DNA from: Camarhynchus parvulus
Lineage: Eukaryota; Chordata; Aves; Passeriformes; Thraupidae
NCBI RefSeq assembly: GCF_901933205.1
Contig: NC_044571.1
Location: 74,711,689 to 74,775,688 of the forward strand
Direction of reading: 5' to 3'
DNA length: 64,000 bases
In this document: piece by piece, positions 1-12,925 of the stretch
Numbering within the stretch: position 1 is the stretch's first letter
Layout of the letters: the number at the start of each line of letters is the position of its first letter
Translations under genes and position numbers: made by a program
The notes under the pieces: generated by a model
What the model was told of the DNA's origin: nothing
The model's input: only the letters and a program-made list of their open reading frames with translations
Databases searched by the model: none

Positions 1-3000
1 AGATAAATGGCATTAAAAATTCTTGAGGATGTAAAAACCTGTTAAGTTTGGATCTGTAAATTTCTGTAGAGAAACACAGAAGGTAGATCATACATAAATA
101 CCCATCTTTATCTTCTGCATTTACACCCAAACCCAGGGCTACATGATAACTTGCAATTGCAGGACTGTAAATCAGTTTTAAAAACTATGGCTATGGAAAA
201 ATCGTGGATATTTTACTGCATTATTTTAATAAAATGTTGTCTGCTGAGTTGAATTTCTGATGTGATACCAGAAACAGTGCCCTAACATGGTGATGCTTAG
301 AAACAAAATATGGGGGTTTTTAATCTCATTATTTTCCTGACGTTATAAGAAAATATGATACTATAGGAAAATTAGCTATACTCATAATCTGCCTAAAATT
401 TCCCATTTTCTGGATGATACCGTGGAGACAAGATTAGGGGAGGGCAGAGGGAGGGGAGGATAATTTCAAAAAAAGAGTTTAGACTCTGTTCAAGTGTGTT
501 CTTGAAATAAATTTTCCTTTGCCGTCTTCAGTGAGAACATTTCAAACCTGTAGACAATTTCATGAACAGCAGGCCCACTTATACAGGCAGAAGGTCTGGT
601 GTTCACAAACAAAGATCAGAACTCCCTGGAATAACATAAACTTTTTATATTAATAAAACAGCAATGACAAATTGAAAACATGTAGTATTTCCTTATTAGT
701 TCGTTAGCAATGAATTTGGATTATGAAAGGATATTTTGATAGGAATACAACTATATTTGCATTAAATAGAAGTTTGTTGAAGAAACATTTCTGATGGTTT
801 ATAGTTTCATCAATATGTTAATAAAAAGTCAGCCAGGTGTGCTATTATTCTTTCTATTGCCTTGAAAGTTATGCTTTAGAAAACTTTACTCAAATCAACA
901 TTTCCACTTGGTACTTGAAAAGCATATAAAATTAGAAGAGAAAGAAGAGACAGAAAACCCGTTGTATCCAGTTTACAAGAACGTCTTGCCATTGATTTAT
1001 GTCTCTGCCTTTTGAAAGTATAGTTTAAGATCTGTCCTTGAAAACATGGATCATATCACACTGCCAAGTATTTTCTAGATATTAAGAAATGTGTCTTTTG
1101 CCACTGCTATGAAATCAGCTTGCATTTCCTGAAACAACATATAGAAATATTCAGTATTAGTACAGTTTAGGACATGTAATCAGACTTGATGACTTCTATG
1201 ATTTTTACAAATTGTCTAACACAGTCACAAATGAGCTGCTGAATTCCAAATGAGAACCACTATTTCATCTTGAATTTCAACTCACAATTGACTTGCTTCT
1301 GGTAGAATTTCCTGGGACAATATTTAGATATATAAACATTTGGGTACATATGAAGAGACATAAATATATGTATAAATATATACATATACATACTTGGCAT
1401 GTTTTCAGATTTAGTAATTCTATCTGTGAAAATGAAAAGTACCTACCTCCTTCTAATCTGTAGCTGCTACAGATTTAGTATGGTAGTCCCCAGCTCTGTT
1501 GAGCAAAATAGTTACTACAAAAACAACTGAAAAAATTCTGACAGGTTAAGTTTTATGGGTAGCATTATAACTAGATTTTGTCTCTGAGAAAAATGTTTAA
1601 ATATTGAAATATCTCTCTTGTGAAAATTGCTAATCCTTTCACACTTGGGGTTTTTCTCTGATTGGGATAGCAAGTTTGACACTTTTTTGCAGAAGTTTAT
1701 TGGGATTTTTAAATTTTTTTTTTACATTATCATAAAGAAGAAAATTCAGAAAAATGGTTAAATCATGATGTTTGCAATTATGCTAAAATACTTGGATATT
1801 TGAAAGTTACAGCAGCTTGGGCTGAGACTAATAGGTGTCTCCAAGGCCCTACAATATCGTTCTGATAACATATGACTGTTCCCAGATAAGTTTTGTTGCA
1901 TAGTATCTGTTTTCAAGATATAACATATGATTTTCATCATCATCAATTTCAAATATGAAAAAGTGGTAATATGTAATGGGAAATGTAATCCATTCACAGA
2001 GCTATTTTTCTTTGAGAGAGTGAGGAAGGGATGTGCTTGAGTTATAACCCCTGTGAGGTCCTGCAGCACCAAAGCCCAGACTGAAGTTAACGCAGACTAC
2101 AAAATAAAATAATTCCATTAATTTCAAAAGACGCCAAACTTTTCTCATTCTGGTTGATCTGATTGTATCTTTTGTTCCTAACAGAAAAGACAGTTTTCTT
2201 GGAAAAATTATTTCCAGAAACTGCATTTTCCTGTTTTGTTTTTTTTTTAATTCAATACCAGATTTTTCTGTGAATCCATAATAAAACAAAAAAAAAAAAA
2301 CACCCTAAAATAATATTTGAAAGCACTTTCCTTCTCGATGCTGAATTTTCACATGAAATTTTATCAAGGCCCCAATGGTTTGTAACAGCACAAGCTTCAG
2401 AGGCAAGCCAAGTGAACAGGAGATCAATGGACCCGCCTGGGATTGTGTGACGGTGTGCGTAATGAAGTCCAAAGTGAAGAGCAGCAGGCTCAGATGTGCA
2501 CAAGCTGCTTCTGAGTCCCTGAGCTTTATGTACAGCTAAGCACTGGACAAGATAATTGTGCCTGCTGTGCAGCTGGAGGTGGGATTTGACAGCCCCCACA
2601 CACACAGCTGAGTGGTCAGCCCTTTCCCAGATGAGAGACATGGAACCCGAATGCTAATTACCAGATTTCAACCCACTATTGCAACCTGCTGTAACAGCTC
2701 CCAGAAGAGGCTGACAGGTATCTATATACGCCTCTCTCTTGTTCTGAGGAAAATTCTCTTTTCCCAGTTATACAGACACATGGCAAGCCCTGGTTCTTCA
2801 TTCCTGAAAGGTTCCCCTCACCCAAGAGGCTCTGTCTGTGTCCCAAAGAGGAGCTCCTGATTATACGCTGGGGAAGCTATGGCCAGCTCCAACCTATACC
2901 TGTGGTGATGGCTCTGCTGCAAGGCAGCTTTGCCCAGGCCTGGCCACAGCCCCACTGATCCACAAGCTGATGTCCTATCCCCAGGGCCATAAACATCCTG

Positions 3001-3197
3001 GGGCTGTTTGACATGGATTCCCCTCACCACACCTTATCCTGGTGCACATTCATGGGAGGCCTTCATGGTGCCCTGATGCCTCCCATCATTTCCCAGGTAG
3101 CTGGAGCAACATTAATGAATTCCTATTCTTTCCTTTCTCCTCAATGCAAAAACCCAATGTTTTTTGTTCCTTTGCTGCATACTGTAGTTTGATGACA
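1..3197. other. Unassigned AT-rich non-coding DNA
   Basis: I see no gene or confident repeat here. The left 2.2 kb is AT-rich with short T and A runs (about 1706-1722, 2237-2250 and 2286-2300) and an AT-rich low-complexity patch at about 1326-1395. From roughly 2,310 to 3,197 the sequence is GC-richer and carries several open frames of 70-130 codons on both strands. None of them shows a domain, signal peptide or splice context I recognise. The GC-richer part abuts the CR1 at 3198 and could include older repeat sequence, but I could not align it to a CR1 5' region. Confidence 0.55.
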
Positions 3198-4200
3198 TTG
3201 GGTACTGAGAGAACTGGCAGAAGTGTTCACTTGACACTTTCCTTCATTTATCAGCAGTCCTGGCTGACCAGGGAGGCCCCAGAAAACTTAGTTAGTAAAT
3301 GTGATGCCCACCTACTAATGGGGCTGGAGAGCTGATCCAGGGAACTACAAGTCTGTCAGCCTGACCTCAGGGCTGAGGAATGTCGTGGAGCAGATCATCC
3401 CAAGTGACCCCACACGGTATGTGCAGGACAACCAGCTGATCTGGCCCAGCCAGCACAGGCTGGTGAAAAGCAGGTCCTGTTTAAGCAACTTTATCTCTTT
3501 TCATGACAAGTTGACCCACTAAGTAGACAAGGAAAAGGCAGTGCATGTTGTCTGCCTGGAGTTCAGTGAAGCCTTTGGCGTGTTTTCCCATAGCATTCTC
3601 CTGGAGAAACTGATTGTTCATGGCTTGGAAAGGTGCACTATTTGCTGAGTAAGAAAAACTGGCTGGATTGCTGAGCCCAGAGAGTGGTGCTGAATGGAGT
3701 TACATCCAGCTGGGTCACAAATGGGATTCCCCAGTGCTCAGTATTGGGTCCAGATCTGTTTAATATCTTTATTGATGACTTGGATCAAATGCATCCTCAG
3801 CAAGTGTTCAGACAACACTAGGAGTGTCAATCTGCTGCAGGGCAGGAAGGCTCTACAGGGGAATCTGGACAGGATGGATCAATGGGCCAAGGCCAGCTGC
3901 AAGAGGTTCAGCAAGGCCAAGTGCCAGGCGCTGCCCTGGGGTCACATCAACCCCAGGCAGTGCTGCAGGCTGGGGGCAGTGGCTGGGAAGCTGCCCTGGT
4001 GGAAAAGGACCTGGGGGTGCTGGTTGACAGCAGCTGAACATGATCCAGAGTGTGCCCAGGTGGCCCAGAAGGCCGATGGTATCCTGGCCTGGATCAGCCA
4101 GGGTGTGGCCAGCAGGAGCAGGGCAGTGACCATCCCCCTGTACTCGGCACTGGTGAGGCCACACTTCAAATCCTGTGTTTGGTTTTTGGCCCCTCAATGA
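3198..4200 (+). mobile_element. CR1 LINE fragment, ORF2 reverse-transcriptase region (decayed)
   Basis: This is a plus-strand avian-type CR1 covering much of ORF2. The DNA follows the CR1 consensus from the stretch preceding 'ATCATTTATCAGCAGTCCTGG' (about 3240) through 'GGGAACTACAAGTCTGTCAG' (3340) to the thumb region. Encoded landmarks are the YQQSWLT motif near 3250-3270, a [13 protein letters not shown] segment near 3758-3784, and the expected FADD catalytic box at about 3806-3820, which has decayed to CSDNT. Frameshifts and stops break the frame, and the longest piece open in one frame is 3694-4200. ORF2 of intact CR1 encodes an endonuclease-reverse transcriptase of roughly 900 residues; only part of the RT half is present. 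It stops at 'GGCCCCTCAATGA', where an oppositely oriented CR1 piece begins. The element cannot be active. Confidence 0.9.
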
Positions 4201-4468
4201 AGGCCACAATTAAGTTACCCTGAAGCCTTCTCTTTTCCAGACTGAGTAATTCCAGTCCTCTCAGCCTTTCCTAATAGGAGAGGTGTTTCATACCTCTCAT
4301 CAACTTGGTGTCCCTTCTTTGGATTTGCTCTAACAGGTAAGTGTCCTTCCCATGCTGGGGACCTCAGAACTGGATCCAGTATTCAAGGTGGAGTCTCGTG
4401 AAAGCAGAATAGAGAGGCAGAATCACCTTCCTTGAACTGCTGCTGGCCATGCTTCTTTTCACACTATG
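4201..4468 (-). mobile_element. CR1 LINE internal fragment, antisense, inside a plus-strand CR1
   Basis: Read on the minus strand this is CR1 ORF2 thumb/C-terminal sequence: 'AAAAGAAGCATGGCCAGCAG' at the right end, then the 'TTCTGCCTCTCTATTCTGCT' segment, then 'CACCTCTCCTATTAGGAAAG', ending in 'CTTAATTGTGGCC' at the left. It lacks the 3' UTR and octamer tail a normal 5'-truncated CR1 insertion keeps. It overlaps about 100 bp of the same ORF2 region already present in the plus-strand piece to its left. It is therefore not a simple inversion of that element's missing segment. Sequence differences suggest a different CR1 subfamily. Confidence 0.85.
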
Positions 4469-4469
4469 A

Positions 4470-4740
4470 AATTGAATTGAATGTTAGGAAAATAGGTTGA
4501 ATGTTAAGAAATATTTCTTCCCCAAAACAGTTGACATACATTGAAACAGGCTGTCCAGGGAAATGGTGGAGTCTCCCTACCTGGAGTTACTTAAAATACA
4601 CGTGGATATGGTACTCGGGGACATGGTTTAGTAGTGGGCTTGGCAGTGATTGGCTAACAGTTGGTCTTAGTGGTCTTAGTGATCTAAAAGTTATTTTCCA
4701 AACTAATTTAGTCCATGATTCCTTGATTCTGTGATTTTCA
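4470..4740 (+). mobile_element. CR1 LINE 3' end (C-terminus of ORF2 plus 3' UTR)
   Basis: Plus-strand CR1 3' end, recognisable from 'AAGAAATATTTCTTCC', 'GAAACAGGCTGTCCAGGGAA', 'ACTCGGGGACATGGTTTAG' and a degraded terminal octamer array ('CCTTGATTCTGTGATT'). It begins with a short tandem duplication at the junction ('TTGAATGTTAGGAA' at 4477 and 'TTGAATGTTAAGAA' at 4497, period 20). It is probably either the tail of the plus-strand CR1 at 3198-4200 or the 3' part of a second element whose 5' part is inverted at 4201-4468. Confidence 0.85.
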
Positions 4741-7700
4741 TTCAAAGCAATTCACAGTTTTAAGATGTTTCTCACTTGAAAATTAGTTATCCAATTTGCA
4801 TACTTTTTCATGCCAGTACTACACACTAATGAATTGTATACTAGTAATGCCCACATATACTGTGTTGACCACAAAGCACTGTCGTGTTCACTAAAATATA
4901 TGGAATCCAAAGCCAGTATTTGCTTTTCTACGTCCTGTATATGATGTGTCAATCTATTATCATTGAAGCTCTGTGTTACCCTGAAATGACTCTTTTAAAA
5001 TCACATGTAGTGGCTTGTTGGCTAGTTTACACAAGGTATTGTGCCATTTTTGAATGTCGTTTACAAATTTAAGATATCAAGCGAGGTGTGGATTCATATT
5101 TAAATGCTAGAAGATCAAACCATATAAACGATCTTAGTAAATATTTTAGACATATTAAAAAGCAAAAAGGGAGAAAGAAGACAAGTACTGACAACTGGTA
5201 GGAGCTTTTATACTACACTCGACACATATTTGAATACCTTTCACAGTTTCTGTGCTTATAAACCACCAGTTAGTGGTTAATATTATAAATTATTCTTTAT
5301 GAACATGAAGAAAGAAAAGCACTTTGGATTTGTCAAATTGACTTTTATGTGAGTTATGATTAGACAGGGAAATACTGCTGCTGTATTACTGGAAGGACCC
5401 AAGCAAGAAATGCATATATGATTAAATTCCTGGTCATACAGTCAGTCTCCAATGTGTTATACCAGTATTTAAAAGACTTATTTGTTCATACATCTTCTGC
5501 ATTTCTAGTTGTCTCCCACAGACTTTCCAAACCTCCTGGGTTTTGTCATGGTAACAGCTTAATTTATCTCAATTCAGCCCGTCTGATAAAAATTTGTCAG
5601 AGAGCTCTCTACAGTGCCCCCAGACATTTGTTTGCTTTGGTATTCTGAGTTTATACCTGACAACACAGAAAAATTTCAAGTTCTTTTTTTGGCTTACCAA
5701 ACTGAATTAATAGGAAAATTGGTTACGATGGCCATTGTGAAGTAATTTTGCCCTGTTTCCTTCTTAGATTTGGTAGTATAAGGCCTATCATGGTACTTAG
5801 AACAGTACTTTGAAGTAAAAGTTTTCAATATTTTCTTGCTCAACAGACAAGAGACGGACTTTAGCATTCATTAAAAGCATACTGGAATAAGGAGATACCA
5901 GCTAAGCACAACAAACGTCCAGCTCCATTCTAAACTAAACTCAGCTTGGGAGGGTGTAGCCAGCAAACTGGGGGAAAATTAATATTTTCTGTATGCCTTC
6001 AGTGTCTAACAATTGCAACAGACTTTGTTGTTAAATTTTGCACTGAATTACACCTAAGTCTGCATTTTAATTTTGCATAATGCTACTGGAAAATACTTAA
6101 AAAGAATATTTATGAACAAAGCCATTTTAAGAATTTATATTTGCAGGAGACGTAGCTAGTCCAGCTGTTCCATCAATATTTTCCATGCAAAAAACTGACT
6201 TTTAAAATGGAGCATGCTCTTTGCCATTACAGAACTGGGCTGTTGGCAATACTTATTTGAATTATTTAATTAGGAATTATTGGAAAGAAACTGATTTTTG
6301 GCCAAGATTACTGTTCACTAATGAAAGCCAACTAAGCTTACTATTCTTACCATGATGGTTTCATACAAGAATATCACTTCTACAGAATACTTTTGTTTTT
6401 ATTTTGATGGTGCCCACTGTCTGATGTGCAACAAAACCCTGACAGATCTAAAGAAAGAAAAAGTTAGTGATTCTTCCATGTGTATTCATGAGAATGCAGA
6501 TTACAAAACCTTTCTGTGGTCTCTGTTATTGGCTGTGCAAAACGCTGTTTCTTCAGAGAAGATTTCTTCAGGCAAGATTATTACAGCTTGAAAAAGTTTT
6601 TCACAGCCAATAACAAACACACACTAGACTTGATAAGAATACTCACCTTTAGTCACCTTATTCCTTTTATCTTGGGAGACACTCATTAGCTTCTGCGTCA
6701 GTGGCAGCTAGGTCAAAGCTGATCCGAAGTCCGAGAAAAATATTCAGCCTGGATGGAGACAAGAAATCTGGTCAAAATTTGCAAACAAAAAAGAGCAAAA
6801 TGTGTCATCTTACTTGACATAAAATGTTGTCCCACTCAGTACTTAGCACAGATGCTGCCTGGGTGAGTCATTCGTGCAATATTCTATAAACACAAATCAG
6901 TTCGTTTCTTGGAAAACACAGAGAGGAACTTGAGCTTGTTCATATTCTCAGACATATTCCTTTTCTATTTTGAAAATTTGGTCTGTATGAGGCTAGCAGA
7001 ATTAGGACCAAATTATAAAAGAGTTGGTTTGTTATTAAAGTTTGTCTTCTGTTAGCTACACAGATATGAAGGACATGCCAAATGTTTTTTAAAATATTGG
7101 ATATGTCTTTTAATTAAAATTTATTGTGAGTCTTTTTCTGCTCACTTTTCTAGGCTTTGATTCAGCAAAGCACTTAAACATGTGCCTGGTCTCAATCCCA
7201 TCAAGTAGTCTCATGGTAGCAAAGTGAAACAAGCATATGGTAATGAATGTGTTTAAGAGGACGTGCAATTGTTTTGCCTATAAGCACACGGGATAGAGGC
7301 AATTATGTATCAATTTCTTTTTTAATGCATGGTGTTCTTCTGTTTTCTATCTTCCTTAGGTTCTTTAATCATCTATTTAAAAATAGCATATCAAAGTATG
7401 TTACAGAAATATGCGATCAGACTGCTGCCAAGTCAATCTCAATTAAAAAGAGAAATTTTTATGTTCAGCTGAAAACAAGACACTTGAATTTGTTGATAGT
7501 TTAATATTATTTGTAAACAGTTTATTCTGAAATTTGCACATATACTTAGCAAGTTGTGCATTATAAATTTGGAATGGTTTGGGGTTTTTTATTAAATATT
7601 AATTAGCTTTGCTAAATGGCTTGGAAAGAATCAGCAGACATCTTTATCCTCTGCTTAAATCTTTGTGGTAACAAACTAGCTATTTCTAATTTTTAACAGG

Positions 7701-9489
7701 AATGTCTGACCAGAACCTGCTTTTGGAGTATCAGAACGTTATTTTTCATTATATGGATAGAGCTTCTGAATGGTTGCTTCCACTATTTTGTGGAAAATTA
7801 GCTCCCATTTTGTCCCATTTACTTACAGAATTTCTCAGTCACAAAACCTGTAATGCTACAGCCCCCTTGCCCTCCAATAAAAATTGCTAAAACCTCAGCA
7901 TTTTACAAGATTTCAAAGTTATTAAATTCTGTACATGTAGAAAATTCACAACTTTTCCCCCCTAGGGTTACTATACATGCTGGGACAACATTTACATATT
8001 CTGTGTTGAATCTGTGTCAACTTCAGAGTGAAATCCATGCACATTGTAGGTTTTGCCCCACTGAGAATTAGAATCTGTCCATGGTATTACCAGGGCCTGA
8101 TCTTCTGAACTTTCAGCTTTCTCAGTGATGAAGACTTAAATCATTTTCACTCCAAGGCAGCACCTTGCTTTAGATCAGTGGAGAAACCACCAACCTGGGT
8201 GAAATTTGGCCTATTGTAAAAAGAAGCATTTAGTCTCCTTGAAGAAGGGTCTCTGGCTTTGGAATTTGCTGTACCAACTCTTGACTGAAACATCTGGGTA
8301 TCTTTAGGGTGTGTTTTCTGTCCAAACAGCTGGTGTGTATTTATCTGTGCATGTGTGAGAGTGTGTGTTCAGTTGCTGCAGAGCAAAAGGGTGGTTTAGA
8401 TTCTTTGAGTTTAGGAATGCATAACTTTGAATCATGCTACTGTTTTTTAGGTCTAAATAAATTTTTTACAAAATTATTAAATTTTATTGAGGTGACTGGG
8501 GGCCTTTCTAGCATTTAAAACTACTAAACAGACAGAAAACAAATAAATGCTAAAGCTTTCTCTGATTTCAGATCGTCACATATTCTCATTTCTACCCAAT
8601 ATAACTGCAATCCCTTTCTGCAAAGTTAACATCATAATATAGCTCACAGAATTAATTTTTTAAAAATAATTCTATAAATGGTGTATGCTATATTTACTAT
8701 AGAAATTGAAATTGCAAACAAAATAGAAATTTCTGAATCTTCCAAACCCTCACATTATGTATTGTCTTTTTGCTAGGTTGAAATACTGGAGACCATTTTC
8801 TGATATGCTATGAGTGAGAAATACTCCTGATGAAATAGGACTATTATACTTGCTATACTAGACTTGCCTTCAGACTTGGAGAATAGATTGCTGCTAAACA
8901 TAGTGAAGGTCAGAACTGAAATGAGAGTATTTTGTTTCATACAGGTTGATACCAACTCCTAGAAGTGTCACTTAATTGGCCACTGTTGATGGCATGGATA
9001 ATGAATCAATGGCATTGCTACAACAGTGGAGAGCAGCAGGTAAGAGTGAGGGGGTAGGAAATCTATACTATTTTAGTATCTTGAAGGTGGTTGCTAAGCA
9101 CTAGCATGATGTGTAGAGTGTATTCAATGCTTTTCTGAGCAGAAAAAGAAATAAAAATTGCATATTAAAGAAAATGCAGATGCTGTTGATAGAGTCACAA
9201 TTATTGGAGATGATTTAAGATATGATACTTATAAGAGCTTGCTCAAAAAAAGTAGATTGCAAGATAAAGAAAAGAACTCCTTTTATTAGTATATTGTAGC
9301 CTTCAGCAGTTCTATGAGTCTATGGTTGGAGTAAGGGGTAGTGGTAGAAATAGTGAATGTAGTTAATTGTGTTTAAATACAAGCCCTTGCTCAGGAATTG
9401 TATGTGGTTCCCTTCCAGAGAAAGTCAGCCAGTAGTTATCCTGGCTTGGGACAGACTCTTCAGATACTTATAGTTTTGGAAAATCCAGA
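4741..9489. other. Unassigned AT-rich DNA, no gene seen
   Basis: Several chance-length open frames (60-85 codons) occur, with no recognisable product. The only structure I can suggest is an ancient amniote repeat relic near 7,150 (listed separately) and a stretch near 8,080-8,230 whose 'GGGCCTGATCTTCTGAACTT' resembles another amniote-wide dispersed repeat, too weakly to call. Confidence 0.6.
7150..7217. repeat. Possible relic of an ancient amniote dispersed repeat
   Basis: The stretch 'TTTGATTCAGCAAAGCACTT' followed by 'AAACATGTGCCTGG' and 'AAGTAGTCTCATGG' resembles a palindromic, non-autonomous repeat I associate with turtle, crocodilian and bird genomes. Its arms carry the 'AGCAAAGCACTTAAGCATGT' motif. 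Only one arm is visible here. The assignment is from memory and I cannot name the family. Confidence 0.4.
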
Positions 9490-9712
9490 AAAGCAGTGTC
9501 ATGATTGACTCTGTAAAGGAGAATAGGAAACAACTATTAACTTTTTTCACAGCACAGGAACTAACAGAAATTAAATTATGGGGTAGCAGGCTTCAAGCAA
9601 ACAAAATAAGTCAATTTTGTGCGATATTAATAATTAACTTGTCCAACCTACTGCCACATGGTACTAGCAATTCCAGAGGCATTGATGAGTTCAAAAAGTA
9701 ATAAAAGAAATT
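9490..9712 (+). mobile_element. Ancient CR1/L3-like LINE relic (C-terminal ORF2)
   Basis: Heavily decayed plus-strand CR1 sequence. The order of landmarks matches an old amniote CR1: 'GTCATGATTGACTCTGTAAA', 'CACAGGAACTAACAGAAATT', 'GGGTAGCAGGCTTCAAGCAA', 'CCAACCTACTGCCACATGGT' and 'GATGAGTTCAAAAAGTA'. In the consensus the last two correspond to the 'CTGTGGAACTCNNTGCCA' and 'GGGTTCAAAAAAGA' region. Part of it reads open from 9501 to 9701, but this is coincidental survival of LINE sequence, not a host gene. Confidence 0.75.
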
Positions 9713-11344
9713 CAGAAAATAAAATCCGGTTAAAACCTATTAAAAAAAGTACTTCTGTGTCTGCAATGACCTAATTCACAGACTGGGAGTTTATCTGAGA
9801 ACTATCACTTATGATTGCCTCATGCTTATTTTATTTATCTAGGTTTTTTAGCCCACATCACACAGGCTCCTGGACTAGGTGAAACTCTAATTTGACTGGG
9901 CATAACAATTCAGATTTTCTTATGAATTGTAAAAGTCTTTAACTTATGACATGATGGGACAAAATTTCTGTTCAGGTTTGTTCTTGACTGATATCGCTCT
10001 AATACTCCAATATGATTTTTACAGACCCCGTTGTTAATCCTCAGACATCGATTTAAGAAGCTCACAAGAATATGAACCAGAATACCACAAATTTTATCTT
10101 CTTTATAGGTCCATTATATGGCTGGTCCAGCAAAAGTCCTCCTGTATAAAGCAAGCAAATGAAATGCACACCTCTGCTGTTACACCACATGAGTACCCTT
10201 GATAATGTCACTTGAATAGGCAACAGAAAACATTTTGACAGTCATAGATTACTTCCACTGGAAAAGCAGCACTTGATCCAAGCTAAGGCTAGAGTTCAGA
10301 ACTAGATTCCTCTTGATAGGAAGAAACTAAGCCAAATCTAAAGAACAGCAAAATTCAGTGAATTCCACAAGATAAGAATTAAAGGAAGCATTATATTTTT
10401 ATGATTTTGTTTCTTAATTTGCATGGTGATGTAGCTCTGTCAGTGAGTACTATGGGTAAGAAGTGACAAAAAAGCCCTACTTACTATTTGTTCTGCCTCT
10501 TCCTTGATGAATTTATACATGCAGGAAAAGTGTAGACTTGGCAGAACAGTAATGCCACTATTCTTTCTCATGTCCCAAGTCTAAAAATTCAGCAAAAGTG
10601 CCCAGGAATTTCACAAGATAGGATTTTGGCTTTAACCATCTCACTGTTAGTATTTATAGCTGAATTGTAATTTTTTTCAAACAAGCGTAACACAAACTAT
10701 TACCAAATGGAAAAAAAGTAGTAACCTGGGTATTGTTGGTACTCTAGAGCACACCCACTAGTTTTTCCTTACGGGCTAGTCATTTTGAGTTTCTACAGCA
10801 TATTTTTGCTAAGCACACCTATTCCTGCTGAATCTGTCTTTGATGTTACTGGAATACTTTACATTAGATGAGTTAAAGGTTCAAAGCTATAGTTACCTGT
10901 GGAGACTGGTACAATTCATTTCGTACATTTACTGCTCATTAGCACGTGTAGGAAGCAGTTTCTTGCACCTTGAATATCTGTAATGAATATTAAACCATCT
11001 CATCTACTCATAATAATATAATGGCTCCTGTGATGACAGACTCTGTTTGCACAGGAAGCAGATGTTGATGTTTACCTAGATGTAATTTGCAATGATGAGT
11101 GGTAGTGAGCTGAGATTTTTTCCTGCCAGAACAATTCAGTCTATGTTAAGCTTCTGCAAAATCTTTTATATGCCATTGTGGTTTCTTAGGTCATTATAGA
11201 AATATATATTTTATCTCGGTGAATAATTGTGAATCTATATCAAGATATTAAATTATGCATATAAGAAAACTATTTACTTAAAGATATATTTACTACATCT
11301 CTGAAATGTGATGTCAAGGAAAAATTCTGGGTAAACTCCAACCA
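9713..11344. other. Unassigned AT-rich DNA
   Basis: No open frame of interest, no repeat family recognised and no tandem structure noted on either strand. Confidence 0.6.
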
Positions 11345-11655
11345 AGGATGAAAATAGCATTTGTTGGGGTCATAAATGGATTTCTGACAAATAAATATGG
11401 TAGGAATTTTTCAGAGAGGGTGCCAGTAGCTAGAAAATGAAATCAGTAACTCGTAAGGTTCAAATAAAAAATATTTATTTTAGTAGAGGAGTGCCATACA
11501 CTACAGTGAATTACAAAAGGATGATATATATTCTCCATCATTTAGAGCCTTTAAATCTAAGCTGGATATCTTTCTAAAAGATACTTTTTAGTAAAACTTG
11601 ACAAAAATTGATGGATGATTTTTTCTAATCTGTGTTATGCCAGAGATAAAAAAGA
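11345..11655 (+). mobile_element. Ancient CR1/L3-like LINE 3' end relic
   Basis: The landmarks 'GAAATCAGTAACTCGTAAGG', 'TCTCCATCATTTAGAGCCTT' and 'AAGCTGGATATCTTTCTAAA', then 'CTGTGTTATGCCAGAGAT', follow the 3' end of old amniote CR1/L3 elements, where a 'GGATGTCTTTCTAAAAG' box precedes 'CTGTGCTATGCAGGAGGTC'. Divergence is high and no coding capacity remains. Confidence 0.65.
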
Positions 11656-12689
11656 GGGATATTGGGATTTCTTTTGGTTTTAGTATCTGTAAAATCTATG
11701 TTATAATGAAATACAATCAGATAACCACATGTATTTTACTTATGAATAAATACTATCTATATTTTTTTGCTTTTGGACATAATTTACAACTTTAGACAAA
11801 TAATGTCTCAGGAATTCCTGTTTTGAATTTGGAGCTGTTCTTCCCTATGTCCAGTTCTTTTGTCATCTCTTTCTAATCCCAAAACATGTCCTCTCATCAT
11901 CATGCTCACATTTGGAATTGGGAACATAACAGTCTTTCTTGATGAACAATAATTTGTTCTATGAGTTTCAGGCCCACTTCTCTGAATCCCTTTCTTGTTG
12001 TCGGCATATTGCAGGTATTTGCTTTTTGTCACTTCTTGGAACCGTGAAATTAGGTCTTCATGGAATTAATAGCCATATATAAATCTATAACTGTAATGAT
12101 CATATCAGTGCTATATACAGAGAGCTTCAAAAGCCACCACTCATATCTGAAAATATTTTGTGTTGAAGAGAAAAATGTGGAAGGCATGTCCAGAAGCAAT
12201 CTTTTCCTTTCTTGTTTCCTAAATCATACCATTGGCATAATAAACCCAGAGAAAATACAGATCTTCTGTCTCTCCTTATTTTCATCAAAGTGGATGTGGT
12301 ACTGCTTGGCTGAAAGTGGTATTCTAAATTTAAATCAGTTGCAGTTACAGTGGACTTAGTCACATTTTTTTTCCAAATGTTGGGGTTCCTTGTAGAATCA
12401 TAGTTTTCTAAACCTTTAAAAAAATTAGTCCACGCTTCAATGTGAATAAAGATTTTGATCTGATCACTTGCAGAAAAGTGGCCTTAAAATTTCTGCTTCA
12501 AGGCCATTTGGAATGATCTGGAATCCCACATGAATTTGTAACTGTATCTATTTTTTTTTCTCTTTTGGAAAGACAACACCTTTCTACTCTCTAAGGTCTT
12601 CCTTTAGGGGCTCTTTTGAAATTCATTCTCTGTTTGCTTTTGCTAATTTTGTCCTGCTGCATCTCTTCTGTATCCTGAAAATGCCTTTC
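11656..12689. other. Unassigned DNA
   Basis: Open frames of 74-99 codons occur on both strands around 11,810-12,360 without any domain I can recognise. The two strands are open over the same stretch, which argues for compositional chance. Confidence 0.5.
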
Positions 12690-12925
12690 CCTCCTTGACA
12701 TTTAGACTCTTCAAGTATTTATAGATTGTTACCATGTCCCCCTTTAGTCATTTCTTAGACAAACTATGCATATTTAGCACTTGCAATCAATCCTCATACA
12801 TCAATCACTCCAGAAGTCTAATCATTTTTTGCAGCTTTCTTCAGATCTTCCTCAATATGTGAATATCCTTCTAATAAGATGCCTAAAATTAAATACAATG
12901 GGTCATGTCTGCAGCTCATGTAAAT
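12690..12925 (-). mobile_element. Ancient CR1/L3-like LINE relic, minus strand
   Basis: On the plus strand this shows the typical antisense CR1 pattern: 'CTTCAAGTATTTATAGATTG', 'TTACCATGTCCCCCTTTAGT', 'TCTAATCATTTTTTGCAGCT', 'TTCTTCAGATCTTCCTC' and 'AAATACAATGGGTCATG'. These correspond in antisense to the ORF2 C-terminal region (TYKYLK... and the 'RVQRRATKMI'-type stretch) of old CR1 elements. It is the only clear antisense copy among the ancient relics in this window. Confidence 0.75.

Noticed and set aside
3694..4209. Open frames of 118-168 codons on both strands that might suggest a host gene
   Set aside because: The plus-strand frame is CR1 reverse-transcriptase sequence with a decayed catalytic box; the minus-strand ones are its shadows.
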